Counted from the first letter of the stretch, positions 42,658 through 51,111 are shown. The stretch is 64,000 bases of DNA from DUQU01 sp964481475 (GCA_964481475.1 CAYZTG010000001.1:1-64000); one strand, 5' to 3'. The notes: generated from the sequence alone by a model not told the origin. Made by a program: numbers and translations.

Positions 42658-44040
42658 TTAATCTTCAATAATATCATCTATAAATATTTCTGGATAAAGT
42701 GGATATTTACCTTTTTCTTTTTTCTCTTGTTTTTTTTCTTTTTTACTCTTTTTAGAAGTTTCTTCTATTTCAGGTTGATCTTCGACAGTTAAACGACTTT
42801 GAAACGGGAAAATATTAATTGGTCTCACACGAGCAGCTCTTCTTTGTCTTTCCGCTTTTTCTTCTAACGGCATTTCTTCAATTATTGGCTTATTTTCTAC
42901 AACTTCTTCTTCAAGATGACCTACAACTGGGAATTCAGTGTTTCTTAAAACTTCAACTTCTTTAGAAAGTTCATCAATTTCTTTTTTGAGTTCATCCATC
43001 TCACTAAGTATTCTATCTAACGCCTCTTGAGAAATATCAGCCATCGGAACTTCTTCAACTAAATCTTCGACAATCGGTTCCTCTACAACCGGTTCTTCTA
43101 CTACAGGTTCTTCGATGATAATTTCTTCAACAATGACCTCTTCTTCAATAACTGGTTCTTCAACAACTTCAGGTTCTTCAATAATTTCTGGCTTAATCAA
43201 TTCATAAATACCTGGATCAGTTGGAACGAAGTATGCTTCTTTAGTTTCTTTTGCATTTTTTAAGATATATTCAATAACTTCTTCTTTTTTTAACTCAATA
43301 GAAGCTTTAATATCATTATTGATCGCGTATCTTTGCATAATGATTACAGGCATGTCATCAATTTTAGCACCCTCTTCATCAGTATAGATACCTCTTTCTT
43401 TTAAGACATCTTTAATAATTTCAGCTAATTGTTGCTTACGTAATCTTCTTGGAACATCAACATTATACTTAAGACCAACTTCTCTAATCTCTACTAAAGT
43501 TGAACTCTTATATAAAACAGATCTAAACACATTTGGTTCTAATCCATCTATTTCGTTTTTGTCATCAAAAAAGAGTGGATTAAGTTGAGCATTATAAGCT
43601 AAGATGTTTTCGCTTGTTCCTTTGGAAAGCTCTTTAGCTTTGTCATATAATTTTGCTATTTCAACTTCGGATACCTTTTTAACAACAATATAGTTAAATA
43701 ATTCTAACCATAATTGTAATTTAAATTCTTTAATCAATTTACCATCATTAAATTTTGGTAATAAATTCACGAGTTGAGCATCCGAAAAATTAGCATACCA
43801 TCCTATTCGATAACGCATTTCGTCTGACAATTTTCTAATCTGCTCTTGATCTTCTTTATATGGATCTAAAACTGTTCTTAATACATCCATTCTAAGTTTT
43901 CTTGGAATCGATAGTCCTAACGTTTGAAAAAAGATTTTAATGTCCAAACTAGGTAACTTTACTAACTCATCAATCACTTCACCAACATTTAGTGTTTTCT
44001 TGTTAATCTTTACTGCATCTTCTCTCTTTAAAATAGCCAT
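42658..44040 (-). CDS. Uncharacterised protein with three SAP/Rho-N-like repeats and acidic spacer
   Basis: 460 residues from the second of two adjacent ATGs, which is better spaced from AGGAGG. I do not recognise the family. A pattern GLxIPRxLRxxxLxxVL occurs near 41-58, again near 189-209 (YNVDVPRRLRKQQLAEII), and in weaker form near 240-262. It resembles SAP or Rho N-terminal helix-extended-helix motifs, which bind nucleic acid. Residues 283-332 are an acidic repeat of EEPVV units. A coiled coil follows (340-366), then an Arg-rich stretch (397-406) and a Lys-rich tail (429-445). There is no membrane segment. It lies between ricA and mutS, where B. subtilis has cotE, and has its own good promoter. 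A DNA- or RNA-binding scaffold is my best guess. Confidence 0.7.
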   Translation of the reverse strand: MAILKREDAVKINKKTLNVGEVIDELVKLPSLDIKIFFQTLGLSIPRKLRMDVLRTVLDPYKEDQEQIRKLSDEMRYRIGWYANFSDAQLVNLLPKFNDGKLIKEFKLQLWLELFNYIVVKKVSEVEIAKLYDKAKELSKGTSENILAYNAQLNPLFFDDKNEIDGLEPNVFRSVLYKSSTLVEIREVGLKYNVDVPRRLRKQQLAEIIKDVLKERGIYTDEEGAKIDDMPVIIMQRYAINNDIKASIELKKEEVIEYILKNAKETKEAYFVPTDPGIYELIKPEIIEEPEVVEEPVIEEEVIVEEIIIEEPVVEEPVVEEPIVEDLVEEVPMADISQEALDRILSEMDELKKEIDELSKEVEVLRNTEFPVVGHLEEEVVENKPIIEEMPLEEKAERQRRAARVRPINIFPFQSRLTVEDQPEIEETSKKSKKEKKQEKKEKGKYPLYPEIFIDDIIED

Positions 44041-44067
44041 CATTGCCCTCCTAGTGTTTATAAATTA

Positions 44068-44096
44068 ATAATACTATATTTTAAGTTAATTATCAA
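44068..44096 (-). promoter_or_regulatory. Promoter of the SAP-repeat protein and mut operon
   Basis: On the minus strand TTGATA (44091-44096), 17 bases, TATTAT (44068-44073): both hexamers match consensus at 5 of 6 positions. AGGAGG follows before the ATG pair. Confidence 0.75.
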
Positions 44097-44120
44097 CATA
44101 TTTTCATGGAAAAAGGCTAA

Positions 44121-44462
44121 CTAGTCCATATTACCATGTTTTTTAGTAATTTCTAACCCTTTTTCGATAATCATTTTTATTTCTTGAAGCAAATAATTTA
44201 ATTCATCTTGTAATTGCAAGTAATTATATAGAAGCGGATTTTCATTTATCTTTTTCAGTTTATCATCGTACTGTTTTTCCACTATTAAGGCCATTTCTCG
44301 CTTACCTAAATATTGCAAGTTAACAAGTTCTTTTTGTATATCCTTTAATTCTTTTAACTCTTTTAACAACAGTTCATCGCTGTTAATTATTTTTTCTAAC
44401 CGCTTATATTGCTTAATTGACTCATCATTTTTAATTAAATCAATTAATTCTTTTTTATTCAT
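44121..44462 (-). CDS. ricA: YlbF/YmcA-family regulator (RicA-like)
   Basis: 113 residues, wholly helical, of the YlbF/YmcA family. In B. subtilis YmcA (RicA), YlbF (RicF) and YaaT (RicT) form the Y-complex that specifies cleavage sites for RNase Y. The position directly after miaB matches ymcB-ymcA and supports RicA. Visible are the two long amphipathic helices (for example LLKELKELKDIQKELVNLQ). There is no obvious Cys for the Fe-S clusters bound by the B. subtilis complex. RNase Y itself is encoded close by at 46746. It overlaps miaB by 8 nt. Confidence 0.8.
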   Translation of the reverse strand: MNKKELIDLIKNDESIKQYKRLEKIINSDELLLKELKELKDIQKELVNLQYLGKREMALIVEKQYDDKLKKINENPLLYNYLQLQDELNYLLQEIKMIIEKGLEITKKHGNMD

Positions 44463-45888
44463 TTATTTCACCGATTAAAAACCAAGTTCTCACATCAGTA
44501 ATTTTAACATTAACTATTTTACCAATCATTGACTCATCACCACTAAAGTTGACAAGTTTATTATGTTCGGTATAACCAGCTAAAATATTTTCATCTTTTT
44601 TTGAATAACCATCAACTAAAACTTTAACATCTTTATTTAAAAATTTAGTCGTTCCTCTTAAATAACCTTCATTAACAACCGTATTTAATCTCTTTAATCT
44701 TTCTCTTTGCTCTTCTTCACTAATATTATCAGGAAAATTATAAGCTGGCGTTCCAGATCTTTTTGAAAAAATAAAAGTATAAGCTCCCTCAAAATCAACT
44801 TCATTAACAAGTTCTAATGTTTCTAAAAAATCTTCTTCTTCCTCATAAGGAAAACCAACAATGATATCTGTTGTAATAGAAATATCTGGTCTTGCTTCCT
44901 TAAGGAGTTTCATTACTTCCAAATAACGTTCTTTTGTATAATGACGATTCATTTTCTTAAGAACTTTATTTGATCCGCTTTGAACTGGTAAATGTAAATG
45001 AGGCATAATGTGTGGTAACTTAAAAGCAGCTATTGTTTTTAAATCAATGTCTCTTGGGTGCGAAGTAGTAAAACGAATTCTTTCAATACCAGTATCATTT
45101 AGATCTGCTAAAAGATCACCAAAAGTATAATCTATTTCTTTAAAGTCTTTACCATAAGCATTAACATTTTGTCCTAATAAAGTTACTTCTTTATAACCTA
45201 AACTATGGAGTTCTTTGACTTCATTAATTATTTCATCTTTATTTCTAGAACGTTCTTTTCCTCTTGTATAAGGCACAATACAGTAAGTGCAAAATTCGTC
45301 GCATCCATACATAATAGTTACCCAAGCCTTAAAGTTGTGGTTTCTAACTTTAGGTAAGTTTTCAACAATATCCCCTTCAAAAGAAAAGACCTCAATAACT
45401 CTTTCTTTAGAGAAGGTTGCTTGCTTTATATACTCAGGTAACTTATAAATATTATGGGTTCCAAAAATAATGTCAATATAGGGGTAACTCTTCAAAAGTT
45501 TATTAACCACTTTCTCTTCTTGAGCCATACAACCACATAAGCCAATTAATAAGTTTGGATTACTTTTCTTTAAACTTTTTAAACGCCCAAGTTCTCCCCA
45601 AATTCTATTTTCTGCATTTTCTCTAATCGCACAAGTATTTAATAAAATAATGTCCGCTTCTTTTTCAGTTTCTGCTTTTTCATAACCCATTTTTTCAAAT
45701 AAACCCGCTAATATTTCGCTATCAGCTTCATTACCTTGACAACCATAAGTTTGAATACGGTAATTTAATCCTTTACCAATATTTAAATAAGAACTATCAA
45801 AACTAAAGTCAATATACTCAGCTTCTCCTTTTCTTTTTCTTGCATCATTTAAGTTAGGTTTGAAATATTTTTTTACATCTATATCCAT
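44455..45888 (-). CDS. miaB: tRNA-2-methylthio-N6-dimethylallyladenosine synthase
   Basis: 477 residues, a radical-SAM methylthiotransferase. The N-terminal UPF0004 domain holds three Cys (TYGCQGN, NTCAIRE, GLCGCMAQ) for the auxiliary cluster. The radical-SAM cluster is GCDEFCTYC, followed by VPYTRGKERSR, and the C-terminal TRAM domain is present. It converts i6A37 to ms2i6A37 after MiaA. GGTGAT precedes the ATG. It starts a transcript with ricA and has a clear promoter. Confidence 0.97.
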   Translation of the reverse strand: MDIDVKKYFKPNLNDARKRKGEAEYIDFSFDSSYLNIGKGLNYRIQTYGCQGNEADSEILAGLFEKMGYEKAETEKEADIILLNTCAIRENAENRIWGELGRLKSLKKSNPNLLIGLCGCMAQEEKVVNKLLKSYPYIDIIFGTHNIYKLPEYIKQATFSKERVIEVFSFEGDIVENLPKVRNHNFKAWVTIMYGCDEFCTYCIVPYTRGKERSRNKDEIINEVKELHSLGYKEVTLLGQNVNAYGKDFKEIDYTFGDLLADLNDTGIERIRFTTSHPRDIDLKTIAAFKLPHIMPHLHLPVQSGSNKVLKKMNRHYTKERYLEVMKLLKEARPDISITTDIIVGFPYEEEEDFLETLELVNEVDFEGAYTFIFSKRSGTPAYNFPDNISEEEQRERLKRLNTVVNEGYLRGTTKFLNKDVKVLVDGYSKKDENILAGYTEHNKLVNFSGDESMIGKIVNVKITDVRTWFLIGEINE

Positions 45889-45903
45889 CTAATCACCAAA
45901 ATC

Positions 45904-45932
45904 ATTATAAATTATTTGTTAATACTAGGCAA
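45904..45932 (-). promoter_or_regulatory. Promoter of miaB-ricA
   Basis: On the minus strand TTGCCT (45927-45932), 17 bases, TATAAT (45904-45909). Confidence 0.7.
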
Positions 45933-45945
45933 AGAAAATGATATC

Positions 45946-46704
45946 TTACTCACTTTCAATGTGTATCCTTTTAATTTCTTTACTTTCTAGATTTAATACT
46001 ACTGCATTTAATTGCTTTAAACCTACTTCAACTTTATTAGGGGTTGTATAACCATTTAAAAAGCGATTAATAACTATTTCTTTGCTTACCCCAATAATAC
46101 CATTTAAAGGTCCTGTCATTCCAACATCCGTTAAATATAGCGTACCTTTTGGGAGAAGACGATCATCGGCAGTTTGTACATGAGTATGAGTTCCAACAAT
46201 CGCTGAAGCCAAACCATCTAAATAATGAGCAAAAGCAATTTTTTCACTAGTGGCTTCTGCATGAAAATCAATTATGGAGTAATCGTAGTCTTCTTTTTCA
46301 AGAATATTCTTTGCAGTAACAAAAGGATTCTCTAAGTTGGCATCCATGAAGGTTCTTCCCAATAGATTAATTACTAATAATTTTTTGCCATTAAAATTTA
46401 AAACTAAATGCTTTTTTCCAGGGGCAGATAAATAATTAGCTGGTCTCAAAATATTTGCTTCATCAATAAAATTGACTAGTTCTTTTTGACCCCAAACATG
46501 ATTACCCATCGTAACTGCATTAACACCCAACTTCATTAATTCCTTATAATAGGTTTCTTTGATTCCTCGTCCATTATCAGCACTATTTTCACCATTTACA
46601 ATAATAATATTAGGTTTATGTTCATCTTTTAAAATTGGTAAAAACTTTTTTACCATTTCTCGCCCTGGCTCACCGTAAATATCACCAATAAATAATACTT
46701 TCAT
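45946..46704 (-). CDS. ymdB: YmdB-family metallophosphoesterase (2',3'-cyclic nucleotide phosphodiesterase)
   Basis: 252 residues of the TIGR00282 family. Metal ligands are at FIGDIYGEPGR, NGENSADNGRGI, GNHVWGQ, DFHAEATSEK and GTHTHVQTADDR. B. subtilis YmdB hydrolyses cyclic nucleotides and affects RNA decay, biofilm and motility decisions. It is encoded directly after RNase Y (rny-ymdB), as in B. subtilis, although a terminator hairpin lies between the two genes here. GGAGA precedes the ATG. Confidence 0.93.
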   Translation of the reverse strand: MKVLFIGDIYGEPGREMVKKFLPILKDEHKPNIIIVNGENSADNGRGIKETYYKELMKLGVNAVTMGNHVWGQKELVNFIDEANILRPANYLSAPGKKHLVLNFNGKKLLVINLLGRTFMDANLENPFVTAKNILEKEDYDYSIIDFHAEATSEKIAFAHYLDGLASAIVGTHTHVQTADDRLLPKGTLYLTDVGMTGPLNGIIGVSKEIVINRFLNGYTTPNKVEVGLKQLNAVVLNLESKEIKRIHIESE

Positions 46705-46722
46705 TTTCTCTCCATTCTAACT

Positions 46723-46744
46723 AAAAAAGGGACAAAAAGTCCCT
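46723..46744 (-). terminator. Intrinsic terminator between rny and ymdB
   Basis: AGGGAC / GTCCCT stem with a 5-base loop followed by T6 on the minus strand, immediately after the rny stop. No separate promoter for ymdB is obvious, so it may be leaky. Confidence 0.8.
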
Positions 46745-46745
46745 C

Positions 46746-48314
46746 TTATTTTGCAACATCAGTTGCTCTTGTTTCTCTAACAACAGTTACTTTAATAGTA
46801 CCTGGATATTGTAAGTTTGCTTCAATATCTTCTTTAATTTTTCTTGCAATTTTAAATGTTTGAGTATCGTCAACCTTACTTGGTTCAACAATAACTCTAA
46901 TTTCCCGACCAGCTTGAATTGCATATGAGCGTTCAACACCTTCAACACGGTTAGAAATTTCTTCTAATGCTGTCAGTCTCTTCATATAGTTTTCAATTGA
47001 TTCGCTTCTAGCTCCTGGTCTTGCTGCAGAAAGTGCATCTGCTGCCGCAACTAAAACAGCTATAATTGACTCAGGCTCTTTATCACCATGATGTGATGCG
47101 ATCGCATCAATCACTTCTTTAGGCTCTTTATATCTAGAAACTAAATTAACTCCAATTTCTACATGCGAACCCTCAACTTCGTGGTCAACTGCTTTACCAA
47201 TGTCATGAAGTAAGCCAGCTCGCTTCGCTATCACTTCATTTTCACCAAGCTCAGCAGCCAATTTACCTGCTAAGAAGGCAACTTCAATACTATGTTTTAA
47301 AACGTTTTGACCATAACTTGTTCTAAATTGTAACTTCCCTAATAACTTAATTAAATCAGGGTGCATTTTGCCTATTCCAGTTTCAAAAACTGCATTTTCA
47401 CCAGTTTCTCTAATAAAAGTCTCAACTTCGGCTTGAACTCTAGAAACAACTTCTTCAATTCTTCCAGGATGAATTCTTCCATCCTCCACTAGTATTTGTA
47501 AAGTTCTTCTTGCAACTTCTCTTCTAACCGGATCAAAACCTGATAAAACCGCTGCCTCAGGAGTATCATCAATAATTAAATCAACACCAGTTAAAGCTTC
47601 AAAAGCACGAATGTTTCTTCCTTCACGTCCGATAACTCTACCCTTCATTTCTTCTGTAGGTAAATCAACAACGCTCACAGTTCTCTCTGTTGTTGTTTCG
47701 CTAGCATATTTATTTATTGCTAAAGACAACAATTGTTTAGCTCTGTGATCTGCCTCTGTTTTAGCTTCATCTTCACGTTCTTTAATATAGGCAACAATTT
47801 CATTTTCAATCTCGCCCTCAACACGTGTTAATATCGTGTTTTTTGCTTCATCAACAGTAATTCCTGATATTTGAATTAGCTTTTCTTCTTGCTCTTTTAA
47901 TAGTTCATCCACTCTGTTTTGAAGTTCATCAACTTCAATTCTTTTTTCGTCTAATTTTATTTCTTTACTAGCAAGATGTTCTTCTCTTTTATCTAAATTT
48001 GCAGAACGATTATTCAACATTTCTTCACGACGAGAAATTTTGTTTTCCATATCAACGACTTGTTGTCTACGTTCTTTAGCATCCTTTTCAAATTCTTTTT
48101 TAAGATTGAATATCTCTTGTCTAGCTTCTAAAACCATTTCTTTTCGATAATTATCTGCTTCTTTCTTGCCTTCTTCGACAATCTTTTCAGCTTCTTCTTT
48201 TGATAATCTCAATGATTTTTCGTGATGTATTACACGTAAAAAATAACCACCAATTGGTCCGACAATTAGTAATAACAAAGTGGAGATTAATAAAATAATC
48301 TCTAAAGTACTCAT
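46746..48314 (-). CDS. rny: Ribonuclease Y
   Basis: 522 residues. One N-terminal membrane helix (about 5-25) anchors the enzyme. A long coiled coil follows (about 30-200), then a KH domain (VIGREGRNIRAFEALTGVD) and an HD domain (LLHDIGKAVDHE with ASHHGDKEP). RNase Y starts mRNA decay in Firmicutes and acts at the membrane. The GGAGG site and a strong promoter with a leader of about 75 nt suggest high expression. RicA and YmdB, two functional partners, are encoded nearby. Confidence 0.97.
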   Translation of the reverse strand: MSTLEIILLISTLLLLIVGPIGGYFLRVIHHEKSLRLSKEEAEKIVEEGKKEADNYRKEMVLEARQEIFNLKKEFEKDAKERRQQVVDMENKISRREEMLNNRSANLDKREEHLASKEIKLDEKRIEVDELQNRVDELLKEQEEKLIQISGITVDEAKNTILTRVEGEIENEIVAYIKEREDEAKTEADHRAKQLLSLAINKYASETTTERTVSVVDLPTEEMKGRVIGREGRNIRAFEALTGVDLIIDDTPEAAVLSGFDPVRREVARRTLQILVEDGRIHPGRIEEVVSRVQAEVETFIRETGENAVFETGIGKMHPDLIKLLGKLQFRTSYGQNVLKHSIEVAFLAGKLAAELGENEVIAKRAGLLHDIGKAVDHEVEGSHVEIGVNLVSRYKEPKEVIDAIASHHGDKEPESIIAVLVAAADALSAARPGARSESIENYMKRLTALEEISNRVEGVERSYAIQAGREIRVIVEPSKVDDTQTFKIARKIKEDIEANLQYPGTIKVTVVRETRATDVAK

Positions 48315-48397
48315 TTAAACCTCCACATATTTTTTTATTTTTTAAAAACTTTTAATTGACTACATTTTAATTTTGGTTTATATTTTAAACCGTATCT

Positions 48398-48426
48398 ATT
48401 ATACATTCAATTTTATTGATAGTCAA
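48398..48426 (-). promoter_or_regulatory. Promoter of rny
   Basis: On the minus strand TTGACT (48421-48426), 17 bases, TATAAT (48398-48403). The best-scoring housekeeping promoter in the window. Confidence 0.85.
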
Positions 48427-48461
48427 TTTATCTTACTCTTTTATTTTTAATTCTATTGTTG

Positions 48462-48467
48462 TATAAT
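48462..48467 (+). promoter_or_regulatory. -10 box of the gene at 48486
   Basis: TATAAT 18 bases before the ATG, followed by AAAGGTGAT. No clear -35. Same compact form as for cls and the CPBP gene. Confidence 0.5.
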
Positions 48468-48485
48468 TAATAAAGGTGATTAATA

Positions 48486-49049
48486 ATGAAAAAAGACAAT
48501 AACAAAATTTCATTTTACAAAAAATATCGTATTTTTACTATTACATTAATTATGTTTTTAGTTGTTCTACCCATAATAACTATTCCAAGTATTTATATTA
48601 GCCATTTTGTTTCTAGCAAAGATGTCTTATTTGGTGATAAAACACTTAAAGCTCAAACGTTAGATTCTCAAGATAAGTTTATAATTGAGGCCAATTTAAT
48701 AGAAATTATAAAACAAGATAAAGAAAACGATAATAACGGAAAGTATCTTTTTGAAATTGATTTTAAGACAGAGAGTTCAAACATTAAGGACTTTAAGATT
48801 GAAGCCCAACTATCCGTTAAAAATGATAACTATAACAGCGAAGTTATTAGTAAAACAGTAACCAATCATAGTAAAACTAAGTTTGAAATAGTCTTTAACT
48901 ATGATATGAATAAAAACCCGCTTCTTTTTGTAAGTCCAAAAGGACCTACACTTTACTTAAGAATTACTTATTCTTTTGTTGAAAGTAACTTGGGAACTCC
49001 AAAACCAATCATCGTCAAAGTTCCTTTTCCTATTCCCCCTAAAAATTAG
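48486..49049 (+). CDS. Uncharacterised single-pass membrane protein
   Basis: 187 residues. A short basic N-terminus (KKDNNKISFYKKYR) is followed by one hydrophobic helix (about 17-40), and the rest is a soluble domain rich in beta-strand patterns, predicted outside the cell. No known motif, no lipobox Cys and no LPxTG. The C-terminus is Pro-rich (VKVPFPIPPKN). AAAGGTGAT precedes the ATG. It is a single plus-strand gene between the divergent rny and the convergent recA, closed by a bidirectional terminator. I do not recognise it. A membrane-anchored extracytoplasmic protein is all that can be said. Confidence 0.75.
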   Translation: MKKDNNKISFYKKYRIFTITLIMFLVVLPIITIPSIYISHFVSSKDVLFGDKTLKAQTLDSQDKFIIEANLIEIIKQDKENDNNGKYLFEIDFKTESSNIKDFKIEAQLSVKNDNYNSEVISKTVTNHSKTKFEIVFNYDMNKNPLLFVSPKGPTLYLRITYSFVESNLGTPKPIIVKVPFPIPPKN

Positions 49050-49067
49050 TAAGATTAACAATATAAT

Positions 49068-49103
49068 AAAAGCACTTCATTGTCAATATGAAGTGCTTTT
49101 TTT
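49068..49103. terminator. Bidirectional terminator between the gene at 48486 and recA
   Basis: AAAAGCACTTCAT / ATGAAGTGCTTTT stem of 13 bp with a 7-base loop, flanked by A and T runs so that it can stop transcripts from both sides. Confidence 0.9.
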
Positions 49104-49105
49104 AG

Positions 49106-50095
49106 TTATTTTATTAATCCGTAATGCTTGATAATTTGTTTTTCAATCTCATCTTTAATTGAAATGTTTTCATCTAAAAATATCTTTGCATTTTCTCTTC
49201 CTTGGCCAATTCTATCCTCTTTATATGAATACCAAGCACCACTCTTCTTAACAATATCTAACTCGGCAGCAAGATCGATAAGTTCGCCAGTTTTTGATAA
49301 TCCTTGACCATATATTAAATCAATGGAGGCAGTTTTAAATGGTGGAGCTACTTTATTTTTTACTATTTTCACATTAGCTTTGTTGCCAACGAGGTCGTTA
49401 CCAATTTTTAATTGTTCCCCTCTTCTAATTTCTAATCTAACTGAAGCATAAAACTTTAAAGCTCGTCCTCCTGATGTAGTTTCAGGACTTCCAAACATTA
49501 CTCCTACTTTCTCTCTAATCTGGTTAATAAATATACAAATTGTATTTGTTTTACTAATAATTCCTGAAAGTTTACGCATCGCTTGACTCATTAATCTCGC
49601 TTGTAAGCCAACATGAGTGTCGCCCATTTCACCGCTAATTTCGGCTTCAGGAACTAATGCTGCCACAGAATCAATTACAACTATTCCTACTGCTCCACTT
49701 CTAATTAGAGCTTCAGCGATTTCAAGTGCTTGCTCACCAGTATCTGGTTGCGATAGAATTAAACTTTCAATATCAACACCTAATCTTTTTGCATATTGAG
49801 GATCTAAAGCATGTTCAGCATCAATAAATGCTGCAAACCCTCCGGATTTTTGCATTTCAGCAATTGCATGGAGAGCAAATGTAGTTTTACCACCTGACTC
49901 TGGTCCATATATTTCAATAATTCTTCCTTTAGGATAACCACCTATTCCAAGTGCTATATCTAAGGTTATTGATCCTGATGAACTAGCCTCAATTGATTTA
50001 TCAGCTTCTTCTCCTAACATCATAATTGAGCCTTTTCCAAATTGCTTTTCGATTTGTTTCATCGCACTTTCTAGTGCATCATTTCTTTTTTTCAT
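49106..50095 (-). CDS. recA: Recombinase RecA
   Basis: 329 residues. Signatures: KQFGKGSIMMLGE, Walker A GPESGGKTT (64-72), FIDAEHALDP, Walker B VVIDSVAAL, LMSQAMRKL (loop L1 side), and INQIREKVGVMFGSPETT with GGRALKFYAS. RecA forms filaments on single-stranded DNA for recombination and repair. The Walker A carries Gly68 where almost all RecA proteins have Ser (GPESSGKTT). The C-terminal tail is short. GGAGG precedes the ATG by 10 bases. It follows pgsA; the cinA gene often found between them is missing. Confidence 0.97.
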   Translation of the reverse strand: MKKRNDALESAMKQIEKQFGKGSIMMLGEEADKSIEASSSGSITLDIALGIGGYPKGRIIEIYGPESGGKTTFALHAIAEMQKSGGFAAFIDAEHALDPQYAKRLGVDIESLILSQPDTGEQALEIAEALIRSGAVGIVVIDSVAALVPEAEISGEMGDTHVGLQARLMSQAMRKLSGIISKTNTICIFINQIREKVGVMFGSPETTSGGRALKFYASVRLEIRRGEQLKIGNDLVGNKANVKIVKNKVAPPFKTASIDLIYGQGLSKTGELIDLAAELDIVKKSGAWYSYKEDRIGQGRENAKIFLDENISIKDEIEKQIIKHYGLIK

Positions 50096-50144
50096 TCAAT
50101 CTAATCCTCCATTTATATATATACAAAAAGTTTTTTATTTTACT

Positions 50145-50738
50145 TTATTTACTCGTAAATACTATTTCTCTATTTTCTACTAAATAAATAATTCCACTAA
50201 TTAATGTCGCTAAGACAGCTAAATAAAAGGTTCCATCTAAAAGATATTGTCCTATATTATTTAACTTTTGAACTAAACCAAATCCATTAAACAATATTAA
50301 AATAATACTAATCATTGTAATTACCGTTTTTATTTTCCCAAAAATATTTGCCGCAATAACTTTGTTTTCTTTTGCCGCAATCGTTCTAATTGCCATGACA
50401 ATAAATTCTCTTAATAAAATAACTACTACAAGCGTCCACCACCAATTATAAACTGTTTTCTCAGTTACAATATACATAATCGCTGTTAACGTTAGAAGTT
50501 TATCAGCAACGGGATCTAAGAAAATTCCAAAAGTCGTAATTTCATTACGTTTTCTTGCTAAGTAACCGTCTAAGAAGTCCGTAAAGGAGCCAATTACAAA
50601 GAGTACTGCAAATAATAATTCACCTAAGGATAAATTAAAAATTATTAATTTATTTTTTAAACTAGGCAATAAAATTACCAATATCATTATTGGTATTAAG
50701 ATAATTCTTGATACAGTTATTTTATTTGATAATGTCAT
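50145..50738 (-). CDS. pgsA: CDP-diacylglycerol-glycerol-3-phosphate 3-phosphatidyltransferase
   Basis: 197 residues with about five membrane helices. The CDP-alcohol phosphotransferase motif is complete: SFTDFLDGYLARKRNEITTF followed by GIFLDPVADK. It makes phosphatidylglycerol phosphate, the precursor of phosphatidylglycerol and, via Cls (6497), cardiolipin. The Shine-Dalgarno is weak (AAGAGA). Its -10 overlaps the divergent rpsT promoter, so the two may interfere. Confidence 0.94.
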   Translation of the reverse strand: MTLSNKITVSRIILIPIMILVILLPSLKNKLIIFNLSLGELLFAVLFVIGSFTDFLDGYLARKRNEITTFGIFLDPVADKLLTLTAIMYIVTEKTVYNWWWTLVVVILLREFIVMAIRTIAAKENKVIAANIFGKIKTVITMISIILILFNGFGLVQKLNNIGQYLLDGTFYLAVLATLISGIIYLVENREIVFTSK

Positions 50739-50783
50739 ACTAATTCTCTTTTCTAAATATATATTGATATTTTAATTTATTTG

Positions 50784-50812
50784 TTGCAAATATTATACCA
50801 TAATGATATAAT
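50784..50812 (+). promoter_or_regulatory. Promoter of rpsT
   Basis: TTGCAA (50784-50789), 17 bases, TGATATAAT with the hexamer at 50807-50812. It combines -35 and extended -10. Confidence 0.8.
50792..50797 (-). promoter_or_regulatory. Extended -10 of pgsA, nested in the rpsT promoter
   Basis: TGGTATAAT on the minus strand. The hexamer lies inside the spacer of the rpsT promoter, so polymerase cannot occupy both at once. Confidence 0.5.
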
Positions 50813-50843
50813 CTTTTATGGCATTAGCAAAGGAGGTAATGAT

Positions 50844-51107
50844 ATGGCTAATATTAAACAACAAATTAAAAGAAACAAGACTAACGAGAAGAAACGCATT
50901 CTAAATAAAGGATTTAAATCTTCTACAAAAACTGCCATTAAAGCTGTTTTCGAAGCAGTTGCAGAAAATAATAAAGAGAAGGCTATTATTAGTTTAAACT
51001 TTGCTAATAAGAAATTAGACAAAGGTCAAGCTAAAGGTATTTTTCACAAAAACTACGTTAGCAACCATAAATCTAAATTAACCAAGCTAGTTAATACACT
51101 TAATTAA
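50844..51107 (+). CDS. rpsT: 30S ribosomal protein S20
   Basis: 87 residues from the ATG at 50844, with AGGAGG seven bases upstream. The longer open frame starting further left includes the promoter and is not real. MANIKQQIKRN, NKGFKSSTKTAIK and a C-terminal KNYVSNHKSKLTKLVN form the three-helix basic S20 protein, which binds 16S rRNA early in 30S assembly. It is a single gene with strong promoter and terminator. In B. subtilis rpsT also sits next to holA on the opposite strand. Confidence 0.97.
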   Translation: MANIKQQIKRNKTNEKKRILNKGFKSSTKTAIKAVFEAVAENNKEKAIISLNFANKKLDKGQAKGIFHKNYVSNHKSKLTKLVNTLN

Positions 51108-51111
51108 GATA

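Noticed and set aside
43040..43200. Tandem DNA repeats (CTTCAACAACTGG-like units)
   Set aside because: They encode the EEPVV protein repeat of the gene at 42658; not an independent DNA repeat or CRISPR array.
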